A DNA stretch of 64,000 nt from positions 1,691,847 through 1,755,846 of the forward strand of contig NZ_CP061303.1 of the NCBI RefSeq assembly GCF_018687695.1. Reading direction: 5' to 3'. The DNA comes from Polynucleobacter sp. MG-6-Vaara-E2. Lineage in GTDB: Bacteria; Pseudomonadota; Gammaproteobacteria; Burkholderiales; Burkholderiaceae. The notes beneath the pieces were generated by a model that was not told the DNA's origin, made no database searches, and saw nothing but the letters and a program-made list of their open reading frames with translations. Shown here in pieces: positions 34,851 through 43,962 of the stretch; the first letter of the stretch is position 1, and the number at the start of each line of letters is the position of its first letter. Both the position numbers and the translations under genes were made by a program.

Positions 34851-36710
34851 ATGAATCGCTACCCTCTCTGGAAATATATTGTCATAGCCGTTGCATTACT
34901 TATTGGCGGACTTTACTCATTACCTAATTTCTACGGTGAGGCTCCAGCAGTTCAAGTCTCGTCCGCCAAACCAACCATCAAGGTTGATTTGGCGACTCAA
35001 TCTCGTGTCGAAAAGATTTTGTCTGACGCCGACCTCAATAGCACCGGCATCTTTTTTGAGAGTGCTGGCAATGTAGGCTCCATCAAAATTCGCCTTAACA
35101 ATACCGACATTCAATTGCGTGCACGCGATCTCCTGCAGCAAAAATTAAATGTTGATCAGAACGATCCTAATTTCACAGTTGCACTAAATCTTTTGTCCAA
35201 TACACCGGGCTGGTTAAATGCGATTAACGCTTTACCAATGCCACTAGGTCTAGACTTACGTGGTGGCGTCTACTTCCTCTTGCAAGTTGATATGAAGGGT
35301 GCTGTTCAGAAGAAAGTCACCTCCTTGGCAACTGATATACGCAGTCAACTGCGTGATAAGAATATTCGCCATCAAGGCATTGATCGCAACCCAGAATCCA
35401 TCTCTATTAATTTTGGCAGCAGCGATGAAGCTGAAGCGGCTCGCACACTTCTAAATACATCACAACCTGACCTTATTTGGCTAGTCAAAACTAGCGGTGG
35501 CTCAGCAAAACTATTTGGTGAGTTCAAACCAAAAGCCCTGAAAGACATTCAGGACAATGCAGTAAAACAAAACATCATTACCCTAAATAAGCGCGTGAAT
35601 GAATTGGCAGTAAAAGAACCCGTCATTCAACAACAAGGTGCCGAGCGCATCGTTGTGCAATTGCCAGGCGTTCAAGATACAGCTCGTGCTAAAGACATTA
35701 TTGGTCGCACCGCCACTCTAGAATCACGCCTTGCTGATCCACTGGTATCTACGATTGGTATTGGTGAAACACCTCCACCAGGCATGGACACATTCCGCTT
35801 TGGAGAGAATCGTTTAGGCGTATTCAAAAAGTCTGTGATTTTTAGTGGCGATCGCATTACTGATGCCAGCGCAGGCTTTGATCAAAACCAACGTCCTGCA
35901 GTCAACATCTCCTTAGACGCTGCTGGTGGACGTGTGATGCAAGAAGTAACCCGCGAAAACATTGGCAAGCCCATGGGTATGATTTTGTTTGAAAAGGGTA
36001 AGGGCGAGGTTCTCACAATTGCCACCATTCAAGGCGAGTTTGGCTCCAAGTTCCAAATTACTGGGCAGCCTACCACTGAGAGCGCAAACGACTTAGCCCT
36101 TCTCCTGCGCGCTGGATCTTTGGCAGCTCCAATGGAAATCATTGAAGAGCGCACGATTGGGCCAAGCTTAGGCGCGGAGAATATTGAGAAAGGCTTTAAA
36201 TCTTTATTAATTGGATTTGCAGCAATCTCTATTTTTATGGTTGCCTACTATCTTCTATTTGGCACCTTCTCTGTAGTCGCATTGGCAGTCAACTTGCTAT
36301 TGCTGATATCGGTGTTATCGATGCTGCAGGCAACACTCACATTACCAGGCATTGCTGCGATGGCACTTGCACTGGGTATGGCAATTGACTCAAACGTTCT
36401 GATTAACGAGCGTATTCGCGAGGAACTTCGCAATGGTTCCTCTCCGCAAACTGCGATTGCGGTTGGCTTTGATAAGGCTTGGGCAACCATCCTAGACTCA
36501 AACGTAACCACCTTGATTGCTGGTCTTGCCCTTTTGGCATTTGGCTCTGGCCCTATTAAGGGTTTTGCGGTAGTTCACTGTTTGGGTATTTTGACTTCAA
36601 TGTTCTCGGCTGTATTCTTCTCTCGCGGTCTCGTCAACCTTTGGTATGGCAGACATAAGAAGATTCAAAAACTCGCGATCGGCCAAGTTTGGCGTCCACA
36701 GGAGAAATAA
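34851..36710 (+). CDS. secD: Protein translocase subunit SecD
   Basis: Proton-driven helper that pulls proteins out of the SecYEG channel on the periplasmic side. The 619-residue protein has one N-terminal membrane helix (about 8-25), a large P1 periplasmic domain containing LGLDLRGGVYFLLQVD, and five C-terminal helices with the LALGMAIDSNVLINERIREE signature. It forms a complex with SecF, which starts 3 bases after its stop. Confidence 0.97.
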   Translation: MNRYPLWKYIVIAVALLIGGLYSLPNFYGEAPAVQVSSAKPTIKVDLATQSRVEKILSDADLNSTGIFFESAGNVGSIKIRLNNTDIQLRARDLLQQKLNVDQNDPNFTVALNLLSNTPGWLNAINALPMPLGLDLRGGVYFLLQVDMKGAVQKKVTSLATDIRSQLRDKNIRHQGIDRNPESISINFGSSDEAEAARTLLNTSQPDLIWLVKTSGGSAKLFGEFKPKALKDIQDNAVKQNIITLNKRVNELAVKEPVIQQQGAERIVVQLPGVQDTARAKDIIGRTATLESRLADPLVSTIGIGETPPPGMDTFRFGENRLGVFKKSVIFSGDRITDASAGFDQNQRPAVNISLDAAGGRVMQEVTRENIGKPMGMILFEKGKGEVLTIATIQGEFGSKFQITGQPTTESANDLALLLRAGSLAAPMEIIEERTIGPSLGAENIEKGFKSLLIGFAAISIFMVAYYLLFGTFSVVALAVNLLLLISVLSMLQATLTLPGIAAMALALGMAIDSNVLINERIREELRNGSSPQTAIAVGFDKAWATILDSNVTTLIAGLALLAFGSGPIKGFAVVHCLGILTSMFSAVFFSRGLVNLWYGRHKKIQKLAIGQVWRPQEK

Positions 36711-36713
36711 GTC

Positions 36714-37688
36714 ATGGAATTTTTTAGAATCAAAAAAGATATTCCGTTTATGCGCCACGCATTGGCGCTCAATGCGATTTCTTTAATTACTTTCTTGGCG
36801 GCAGTCTTCTTTCTTTGGCATAACGGCCTACACCTATCTATTGAATTTACTGGTGGTACGGTAATGGAGGTTACTTATCCCCAAACCGCCCCTCTAGAAT
36901 CCATTCGCTCTAAAGTTGAAAAGCTGGGTTATGCGGATACTCAAATTCAAAACTTTGGTAGCTCACGTGATGTGATGATTCGTTTGCCGTTACAAAAAGA
37001 TGTAGAAGGCAAACTCATCTCTTCAGCGGATCAAAGCAATGCAGTCATGCAGGCACTTGATCCCGCAACTTCTGGGGTCAAACTACAGCGCGTTGAATTC
37101 GTTGGTCCACAAGTTGGTCAAGAGCTAGCGATTGACGGACTAAAGGCACTGGTATTTGTCATCATCGGTATTGTGCTTTATCTCTCCTTCCGCTTTGAGT
37201 GGAAGTTTGCACTTGCCGGCATCATCGCTAACTTGCATGACGTGGTAATCATTCTGGGCTTCTTTGCTTTCTTTCACTGGGAGTTTTCACTCTCTGTTCT
37301 GGCGGCAGTCCTAGCAGTCTTGGGTTACTCCGTAAATGAATCAGTGGTGATCTTTGACCGTATTCGTGAAAACTTCCGCAAATATCGCAAGATGAACACC
37401 CGAGAGATCATTGATAATGCGATTACTAGCACTATCAGTCGCACTGTGATTACCCACGGTAGTACTGAAATGATGGTGCTTGCAATGCTGATCTTTGGTG
37501 GCCCAACACTGTTCTACTTCGCCCTGGCTCTGACCATCGGTATTTTGTTCGGTATTTACTCGTCCGTTTTCGTTGCAGCCGCACTCGCCATGTGGCTTGG
37601 AGTAACACGAGAAGATTTAATTAAGGGTGATAAAAAACCCGATGACAATGCTCGCAATGATGACCCGAACTACGGGGCACGAGTTTAA
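36714..37688 (+). CDS. secF: Protein translocase subunit SecF
   Basis: Partner of SecD. The 324-residue protein has the first helix at about 18-36, then the short periplasmic domain beginning LSIEFTGGTVMEV, and the C-terminal bundle with GYSVNESVVIFDRIRENFRK, the RND-type SecF signature. The C-terminal tail is charged and Asp/Asn-rich. Co-transcribed with yajC and secD. It converges on waaA with a 6-base gap. Confidence 0.97.
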   Translation: MEFFRIKKDIPFMRHALALNAISLITFLAAVFFLWHNGLHLSIEFTGGTVMEVTYPQTAPLESIRSKVEKLGYADTQIQNFGSSRDVMIRLPLQKDVEGKLISSADQSNAVMQALDPATSGVKLQRVEFVGPQVGQELAIDGLKALVFVIIGIVLYLSFRFEWKFALAGIIANLHDVVIILGFFAFFHWEFSLSVLAAVLAVLGYSVNESVVIFDRIRENFRKYRKMNTREIIDNAITSTISRTVITHGSTEMMVLAMLIFGGPTLFYFALALTIGILFGIYSSVFVAAALAMWLGVTREDLIKGDKKPDDNARNDDPNYGARV

Positions 37689-37694
37689 GCAGAC

Positions 37695-39056
37695 TTAGCT
37701 CAGAGAAAAGTTTTGTTGATCAAGGGCAGCCAAGATTTTTTTGGTTGCGCCTTGATGTTCAGTTGAGTAGCTCTTGGCAGCCTGACTCATCCTAGATAAC
37801 TCAGCAGTATTTAAGAGCAAGGCTTTCAAAGACTCTGTGAGCGCAATTGTTTCGTCAAGTGAGAGATCGCCTTTAATTCGCTTAGCAGCGCCAATTGAAA
37901 TGGCATCTACTGCAGCCTGCTGGAAATTGTAGGTATGTTCACCAAGTAATACTGGACATCCTGCGGCACAAGCTTCAATCAAGTTCTGGCCGCCAAAAGG
38001 CAATAAGCTTCCACCCATGACAACTACATCAGATGCACTGTAATACATGGGCATCTCACCCATGGAGTCGCCTAAGATGACATCTAAGCTAGCACTATCT
38101 TTCGGCAAACCGGGCCACTCAGAGCGTCGGCGGAAACTTAAACCTGAGGCCTGTATTTGATTGGCGACTTCACCAAAGCGCTCAGGGTGACGCGGTACCA
38201 AGCAAAGCAAAGGTTGAATCTCAAAGGCATTGCTAAGCACTAAATCTTTCCAAGCCTTGAGAATGATTTCTTCTTCACCATCGCGTGTACTAGCAGCACA
38301 CACCATGAGTCGATTACTTGCATGGAAATCTTGATGCCATGCTTTGCCTTGGGCAACCAGTTGTGGATCAAGAGGCACATCAAACTTCATATTGCCGGTT
38401 ATGGCTACATTTTTTACACCCAAGCTGCGATAACGATCCGCATCAAATTCAGTCTGCGCCAAGATGCCTGCAAAGGCCTGAAATAATGCACGTCCTGCCT
38501 TACCAAAACGATTCACGCGACGCGCACTTCTCTCAGAAAGGCGGGCATTGACCAAAAATAAAGGTAAATTGATTTCGGCACAACGAAACACGACTGTTGG
38601 CCAAGCCTCTGTTTCCATGAAGAGGCCAAATTTTGGCTTAAACGTTTTCAGAAAATGCTCCACGCACCAGCAAAGGTCGTAAGGCAAATACACCTGACGA
38701 ATTTGGCCAGCACTAATGGCTTTGTTAAAAAGTTGTTTTCCTGTACGACGACCATTGAGGGTCATATGCGTGAGCAAAATTGATTCGCCACGGGCAAGAT
38801 AGGCTTCAATTAAAGGCTGAGCCGCGCGGGTCTCACCCACAGAAACTGCATGTATCCAAATGGAGCCTTTAATAATCGGTTTCTCATACCCAAATCCAAG
38901 GCGCTCTGGAATGTGATGTAAATAAGCAAATGAATATCGTGCGCGCCAAGCTAGGCGCACAAACGCTAATGGCAACAGCAGGTGCCATAGCAATTGGTAC
39001 GCAGCAAACCAGAGACGAGGATGAGCCCCGTATCCTGAATTGGAGGTCACACTCAC
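37695..39056 (-). CDS. waaA: 3-deoxy-D-manno-octulosonic acid (Kdo) transferase
   Basis: Adds Kdo to lipid IVA in lipopolysaccharide core synthesis. The 453-residue GT-B glycosyltransferase has an N-terminal membrane anchor (about 14-38), HAVSVGE near 70, FMETEAWP with the catalytic-region glutamate, and a C-terminal nucleotide-sugar site with VVMGGSLLPFGGQNLIEA. The number of Kdo residues it adds is not predictable. The GTG start overlaps the purB stop (GTGA), so it is translationally coupled to purB. Confidence 0.94.
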   Translation of the reverse strand: MSVTSNSGYGAHPRLWFAAYQLLWHLLLPLAFVRLAWRARYSFAYLHHIPERLGFGYEKPIIKGSIWIHAVSVGETRAAQPLIEAYLARGESILLTHMTLNGRRTGKQLFNKAISAGQIRQVYLPYDLCWCVEHFLKTFKPKFGLFMETEAWPTVVFRCAEINLPLFLVNARLSERSARRVNRFGKAGRALFQAFAGILAQTEFDADRYRSLGVKNVAITGNMKFDVPLDPQLVAQGKAWHQDFHASNRLMVCAASTRDGEEEIILKAWKDLVLSNAFEIQPLLCLVPRHPERFGEVANQIQASGLSFRRRSEWPGLPKDSASLDVILGDSMGEMPMYYSASDVVVMGGSLLPFGGQNLIEACAAGCPVLLGEHTYNFQQAAVDAISIGAAKRIKGDLSLDETIALTESLKALLLNTAELSRMSQAAKSYSTEHQGATKKILAALDQQNFSLS

Positions 39057-40432
39057 TTTTTGAGACGTTCGGTCAATTCGACCGCCTTACCGAGATAAGA
39101 GGATGGTGTCATTTCAAGCAAACGTGCTTTTGCATCATCTGGAATCTTCAAACCACGAATGAAGTTTTGTAAATCTGCTTGGTTGATACCTTTGCCACGC
39201 GTCAATTCTTTTAATTGCTCGTAGGGATTCTCAATACCATAACGACGCATCACAGTTTGTACCGGCTCAGCCAATACTTCCCAGCATTCATCTAGATCCG
39301 CAGCAATAGCTGCGTGATTCACCTCTAACTTACCTAGACCGCGCAATGCACTGTCATAGGCTAGAACACTATGGCCAAACGCGGGGCCCAGATTACGCAA
39401 AACAGTAGAGTCTGTAAGGTCACGCTGCCAACGAGAGATTGGTAATTTTTCTGCGAGGTGCCGTAAGAGGGCATTCGCTACGCCTAAGTTACCTTCAGAG
39501 TTTTCAAAATCTATAGGATTGACTTTATGCGGCATAGTTGAAGAACCAATCTCGCCTGCCTTGGTACGTTGCTTAAAGTATCCAACAGAAATATAAGCCC
39601 AGAAGTCACGATCCATATCTAGCAAAATCGTATTGGCGCGCGCAATCGCATCAAACAACTGGGCCATACCATCATGCGGCTCAATCTGAATGGTGTATGG
39701 ATTAAAAGTTAATCCCAGACGCTTTTCAACAACACCCTTGGAGAAGTTTTCCCAATCAAAATCAGGGTAGGCAGATAAATGTGCGTTGTAGTTGCCAACA
39801 GCACCATTCATTTTGCCAAGCAATGGCGCTGCAGCGATAGATTCAATTGCGCGCTCTAAGCGTTTAGCAATATTGGCAATCTCTTTGCCTAAAGTACTTG
39901 GCGAAGCAGGTTGTCCATGTGTACGAGAAAGCAAAGGCACTTTTGCGTTCTCAATAGCCAAATCAGTCAATACAGAGAGTACCTTGCGCAGCTGTGGTAA
40001 CAACACTTCATCACGCGCACCACGCAACATCAAACCATGTGAGGTGTTGTTAATGTCTTCGGAGGTACAAGCAAAATGAATAAACTCACTTGCTTTTAAT
40101 AAATCAGGGCGGCCAGCAACTTTCTCTTTCAAGAAGTATTCAACTGCTTTGACATCATGATTGGTTACCGCTTCAATATCTTTAATGCGCTGTGCGTCGG
40201 CATCAGAAAAGTTTTCTGGCAGGGAAAGCAAAAAAGCTTCGTCAGCTGCGCTGATCTTAGGAACATCTGGCAGGCCTGCAGACGCCAAAGCCAATAACCA
40301 GTGAATCTCCACAAAAACCCGCTGACGCATAAAAGCAGCCTCGGATAACCAAGGACGCAAAGCGTCTAGTTTTCCGGCATAGCGACCGTCTAAAGGGGAA
40401 AGGGCGTTAAGGGTAGAAAGCGGCTGACTCAC
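39053..40432 (-). CDS. purB: Adenylosuccinate lyase
   Basis: Fumarase-superfamily enzyme acting twice in purine synthesis (SAICAR to AICAR, adenylosuccinate to AMP). The 459-residue protein carries LSPLDGRYAGK at the N-terminus, SRTHGQPASPSTLGKE and the superfamily signature GSSTMPHKVNPIDFENSEGN. Length matches the Escherichia coli-type long form. The start codon is GTG. Other purine genes (purC, purE, purK) are about 16 kb away in this window. Confidence 0.96.
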   Translation of the reverse strand: MSQPLSTLNALSPLDGRYAGKLDALRPWLSEAAFMRQRVFVEIHWLLALASAGLPDVPKISAADEAFLLSLPENFSDADAQRIKDIEAVTNHDVKAVEYFLKEKVAGRPDLLKASEFIHFACTSEDINNTSHGLMLRGARDEVLLPQLRKVLSVLTDLAIENAKVPLLSRTHGQPASPSTLGKEIANIAKRLERAIESIAAAPLLGKMNGAVGNYNAHLSAYPDFDWENFSKGVVEKRLGLTFNPYTIQIEPHDGMAQLFDAIARANTILLDMDRDFWAYISVGYFKQRTKAGEIGSSTMPHKVNPIDFENSEGNLGVANALLRHLAEKLPISRWQRDLTDSTVLRNLGPAFGHSVLAYDSALRGLGKLEVNHAAIAADLDECWEVLAEPVQTVMRRYGIENPYEQLKELTRGKGINQADLQNFIRGLKIPDDAKARLLEMTPSSYLGKAVELTERLKK

Positions 40433-40527
40433 GAATATTGCCTTTACATTGAAGAAATCAATAAAACCTGATTTTAATGCGTTCTGAGCCTGGGCAAACC
40501 TGAGTTTGGGTGGCTATACTGTGCCCT

Positions 40528-41142
40528 ATGAAACTGATCGGATCCCTTACCAGCCCCTATGTACGTAAAGTACGCATTGTTTTCTTGGAAAAGAAGCTTG
40601 ATGTCGACCTTGAATTAGACAATGTATGGTCTGCAGACACCAAAATCGCTAGTTCCAACCCTTTAGGGAAGGTTCCATGCCTCATTCCGGATGATGACGA
40701 GGCAATCTACGACTCTAGAGTGATTGCAGAATATGCTGACGCCTTGAGTCCAGTCAGCAAGCTTATCCCTACCGACAATCGTGAGCGTGCTGCAGTGAAG
40801 ACCTGGGAGGCCTTGGCTGACGGCATTATGGATGCCGGCATCTTGGCTCGCCTTGAGCGTACATGGCGCCCTGCAAATGAGCAATGCACAGCATGGGTAG
40901 ATCGTCAAAACGGCAAGATCAATAAAGCACTTGAGCAAATGTCTGAGAAGCTTGGTGAAAATGCCTGGTGTCATGGCAACCAAATGACTTTGGCAGATGT
41001 TGCCCTTGGATGTGCAGTTGGCTATCTTTTATTTCGCTTTCCAGAAATTAAATGGCAGGCGCAATATCCAAACTTAGATCGCTTGTATCAAAAGCTATTG
41101 CAACGTGCTTCGTTTGTTGAAACCGAACCGCCAGCTGCATAG
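40528..41142 (+). CDS. Glutathione S-transferase family protein
   Basis: A 204-residue protein with an N-terminal thioredoxin-like domain (MKLIGSLTSPYVRKVRIV, and NPLGKVPCLIPDDDEAIYDSRVIAEYAD with the GSH-binding Pro and Ser) and an all-helical C-terminal domain containing LADVALGCAVGYLLF. It resembles small bacterial GSTs; the substrate is unknown. The frame extends to a GTG at 40510, but the ATG at 40528 gives the usual N-terminus. A TATACT box ends 7 bases before that ATG and there is no Shine-Dalgarno, so a leaderless transcript is possible. Confidence 0.9.
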   Translation: MKLIGSLTSPYVRKVRIVFLEKKLDVDLELDNVWSADTKIASSNPLGKVPCLIPDDDEAIYDSRVIAEYADALSPVSKLIPTDNRERAAVKTWEALADGIMDAGILARLERTWRPANEQCTAWVDRQNGKINKALEQMSEKLGENAWCHGNQMTLADVALGCAVGYLLFRFPEIKWQAQYPNLDRLYQKLLQRASFVETEPPAA

Positions 41143-41157
41143 TTAATATTTTAGGGA

Positions 41158-42267
41158 TTAGGCGGAAATAATTCCGCCACCCAAACAAATATCACCGTCA
41201 TACAAGACGGCTGATTGTCCAGGGGTCACAGCCCATTGCGCATCTGGAAAACTTAAACTGAAATTCAAAGAATCATTGTTGCTTAATGTGCAAGCAGAGT
41301 CTGCTTGACGATAACGTGTCTTAGCAGAGTAATTTCCAGCAGTAGGCGTAATGCCAGCAACCCAACTCGCATCGATAGCATCGAGCTTACCGGCCAATAG
41401 CCACGGGTGCTCATGACCTTGCACTACGTATAAGGTGTTATTGGTAACATCCTTGCGAGCAACATACCAAGCATCGCCATTGCCGTCCTGACTGCCACCT
41501 AAACCGATTCCCTTGCGCTGACCTAGGGTGAAAAATGCTAAGCCCATATGCTCGCCGACAATTTTTCCTTCAGGTGTTTTAATGGGGCCAGGTGCACGCG
41601 GTAAGTAGCGATTTAAAAATTCTCGAAATGGCCTCTCACCAATAAAACAAATTCCAGTAGAGTCTTTTTTCTTGGCGTTATGCAAACCAATTTTTTCAGC
41701 AATTTCGCGCACTTCAGTTTTAGGAATTTCTCCCAAAGGAAATAAAACATTCGCTAACTGTTGCTGAGTTAAGCGATGCAAGAAATAACTTTGGTCTTTA
41801 CTGGCATCGAGCGCTTTCAATAATTGCACTTTGCCGCCCTCGTGACGGACACGCGCATAGTGGCCAGTAGCAATGGCATCGGCCCCAAGACTCATTGCAT
41901 GATCTAAGAAGGCCTTAAATTTAATTTCAGCATTGCAAAGTACATCAGGATTAGGGGTTCGCCCTGCGGAATACTCGCGCAAAAATTCAGCAAAAACCCG
42001 CTCGCGATATTCGGCGGCAAAATTGACTGCTTCAACATCAATGCCAATCAAATCAGCAACCGAGACGACATCTAGCCAATCTTGGCGGGCAGAACAATAT
42101 TCATCGCTATCGTCATCCTCCCAATTTTTCATAAAAAGGCCTACAACCTCATAGCCCTGCTCCTTGAGCATCCAAGCTGCAACCGACGAATCTACGCCCC
42201 CAGACATGCCAATAACGACTTTCTTGGGTTTTGAAGGTGGGATTGCTGAAGAATTGAGCTGGATCAT
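41158..42267 (-). CDS. mnmA: tRNA-specific 2-thiouridylase
   Basis: Makes 2-thiouridine at the wobble base of Lys, Glu and Gln tRNAs. The 369-residue protein has the PP-loop GMSGGVDSS at 20-28 and the two catalytic cysteines Cys111 (NPDVLCNAEIKF) and Cys207 (STGICFIGER). LGQRKGIGLGG lies in the C-terminal part. The frame is open to a TTG at 42300; the ATG at 42267 is preferred because conserved sequence begins only about 15 residues later. Divergent from the pnt operon across a 173-base gap. Confidence 0.95.
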   Translation of the reverse strand: MIQLNSSAIPPSKPKKVVIGMSGGVDSSVAAWMLKEQGYEVVGLFMKNWEDDDSDEYCSARQDWLDVVSVADLIGIDVEAVNFAAEYRERVFAEFLREYSAGRTPNPDVLCNAEIKFKAFLDHAMSLGADAIATGHYARVRHEGGKVQLLKALDASKDQSYFLHRLTQQQLANVLFPLGEIPKTEVREIAEKIGLHNAKKKDSTGICFIGERPFREFLNRYLPRAPGPIKTPEGKIVGEHMGLAFFTLGQRKGIGLGGSQDGNGDAWYVARKDVTNNTLYVVQGHEHPWLLAGKLDAIDASWVAGITPTAGNYSAKTRYRQADSACTLSNNDSLNFSLSFPDAQWAVTPGQSAVLYDGDICLGGGIISA

Positions 42268-42440
42268 CAAAAAATGCGAGAATTCAATATAAGCTGACAA
42301 ACCACATTGTAGAAGTCTTAGCCCGATTTAACAGAAATTTAGGCAAAAGCCATGCGGGTGGTTTTAGGGGTAAGTAGATGGGCATTTTTTGACCCATTTC
42401 ACTAAAATAGACATTTAAATTTTGCTTTTGGAGACATGCC

Positions 42441-43571
42441 ATGCGCATAGGAGTGCCGCTGGAAACTAGGTCTGGGGAAACTCGGGTTGCTGCAACACCA
42501 GAAACCGTTAAAAAACTGATTGGCCAAGGCCACACTGTCGTCATCCAAAAAGGTGCTGGCGTGCAGGCGAGCCAACCAGACTCTGCTTATGAGGCTGTAG
42601 GCGCTTCTATTGGTAGTGCGGCTGACGCCTTTAGCGCAGAAATTGTTCTCAAGGTACGCGCTCCTGAGGCTGCAGAACTGAAACAAATTCAATCTGGCAG
42701 TGTGCTGATTGGTATGCTCGATCCATTTGATAGTGACAACATTGCTGCTATGGCTGCTCAAGGGATTACTGGCTTCTCCTTAGAAGCTGCCCCACGCACT
42801 ACTAGAGCACAAAGCATGGACGTATTGTCATCTCAAGCAAATATTGCTGGATATAAAGCAGTTATGGTTGCCGCAAGTGAGTATCAACGTTTCATGCCAA
42901 TGTTGATGACTGCAGCGGGAACCGTAAAAGCAGCACGCGTTCTCATCTTAGGTGCTGGCGTTGCTGGTCTACAAGCGATTGCTACTGCAAAACGTCTTGG
43001 CGCTGTGATTGAAGCATCTGATGTGCGCCCTGCCGCTAAGGAGCAGATCGAATCTTTAGGTGCAAAGTTTGTTGATGTGCCTTACGAAACAGATGAAGAG
43101 CGTGAAATTGCTCAGGGTGTTGGTGGCTATGCCCGTCCAATGCCAGAGGCTTGGATGAGACGTCAAGCAGCCTTGGTTGCAGAACGTGCCCAACAAGCAG
43201 ACATTGTCATTACTACTGCATTGATTCCTGGTCGCAAGCCACCAGTTCTGCTGCATAGCAACACTGTTGCCAATATGAAGCCAGGTTCTATTGTGATTGA
43301 TTTGGCAGCTGGCAAAGGCGACAACGGATCTGGCAACTGTCCTTTGACTCAGGCAGATAAAGTGGTTGATGTGAATGGCGTAAAGATTGTGGGTTACACC
43401 AATCTAGCCAGCATGGTCGCTGCCGATGCTTCCGCACTTTATGCGCGCAACTTACTCGACTTTATGAAACTGATCGTCGATAAAGAAGCGAAGTTAGTTA
43501 TCCCGAGTGATGACGACATCGTTACTGCTTGCTTAATGTGTCGTGACGGCCAAGCTGTTCGCAAAAACTAA
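42441..43571 (+). CDS. pntAA: NAD(P) transhydrogenase alpha subunit, part 1
   Basis: Soluble NAD(H)-binding domain I of the proton-pumping transhydrogenase, 376 residues. It starts MRIGVPLETRSGETRVAATP, typical of the AlaDh/PNT N-terminal domain, and has the Rossmann loop LILGAGVAGLQAIATAKRLGA and the IDLAAGKGDNGSGNCPLT segment. The alpha subunit is split, as in alpha- and betaproteobacteria, with the membrane part encoded next. A GGAG Shine-Dalgarno precedes the ATG. The promoter must lie in the 173-base gap before mnmA, but I could not fix it. Confidence 0.95.
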   Translation: MRIGVPLETRSGETRVAATPETVKKLIGQGHTVVIQKGAGVQASQPDSAYEAVGASIGSAADAFSAEIVLKVRAPEAAELKQIQSGSVLIGMLDPFDSDNIAAMAAQGITGFSLEAAPRTTRAQSMDVLSSQANIAGYKAVMVAASEYQRFMPMLMTAAGTVKAARVLILGAGVAGLQAIATAKRLGAVIEASDVRPAAKEQIESLGAKFVDVPYETDEEREIAQGVGGYARPMPEAWMRRQAALVAERAQQADIVITTALIPGRKPPVLLHSNTVANMKPGSIVIDLAAGKGDNGSGNCPLTQADKVVDVNGVKIVGYTNLASMVAADASALYARNLLDFMKLIVDKEAKLVIPSDDDIVTACLMCRDGQAVRKN

Positions 43572-43597
43572 TAGAACATTCATACTAAGGAAACATC

Positions 43598-43933
43598 ATG
43601 GATCTCGCTGCTTTTCAAAGTATCCTCACAGTCCAAAGCATCACTGTATTTGTCTTGGCTATTTTTGTGGGCTATCACGTTGTTTGGAACGTAACCCCAG
43701 CACTACACACCCCTTTGATGGCGGTTACTAATGCTATTTCTGGAATCATCATTGTTGGCGCGCTCTTGCAGACCGAAGTGATTGGTGGCGATGAAATCAC
43801 CCTCACCAGTGTGATTGGTGCGGTTGCGGTTTTCTTAGCCTCCATCAATATTTTTGGGGGCTTTATGGTTACCCGCCGCATGCTAGAGATGTTTAAGAAA
43901 AAAGCTCCCAAGGCTGACGCAGCTGCTAAATAA
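43598..43933 (+). CDS. pntAB: NAD(P) transhydrogenase alpha subunit, part 2 (membrane)
   Basis: A 111-residue membrane protein with three or four hydrophobic spans (ITVFVLAIFVGYHVVWNV, AISGIIIVGALLQ, SVIGAVAVFLASINIFGGFMVTRRML). This corresponds to the C-terminal membrane part of Escherichia coli PntA. The VTNAISGIIIVGA and INIFGGFMVTRRML segments are diagnostic. It lies 26 bases after pntAA and 29 bases before pntB. Confidence 0.94.
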   Translation: MDLAAFQSILTVQSITVFVLAIFVGYHVVWNVTPALHTPLMAVTNAISGIIIVGALLQTEVIGGDEITLTSVIGAVAVFLASINIFGGFMVTRRMLEMFKKKAPKADAAAK

Positions 43934-43962
43934 ATAGAACAAGATCTACAGAGACCAAAACA

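Noticed and set aside
42362..42440. TTGACC and TAAAAT upstream of pntAA as a promoter
   Set aside because: The two boxes are only 8 bases apart and no other spacing gives a convincing pair.
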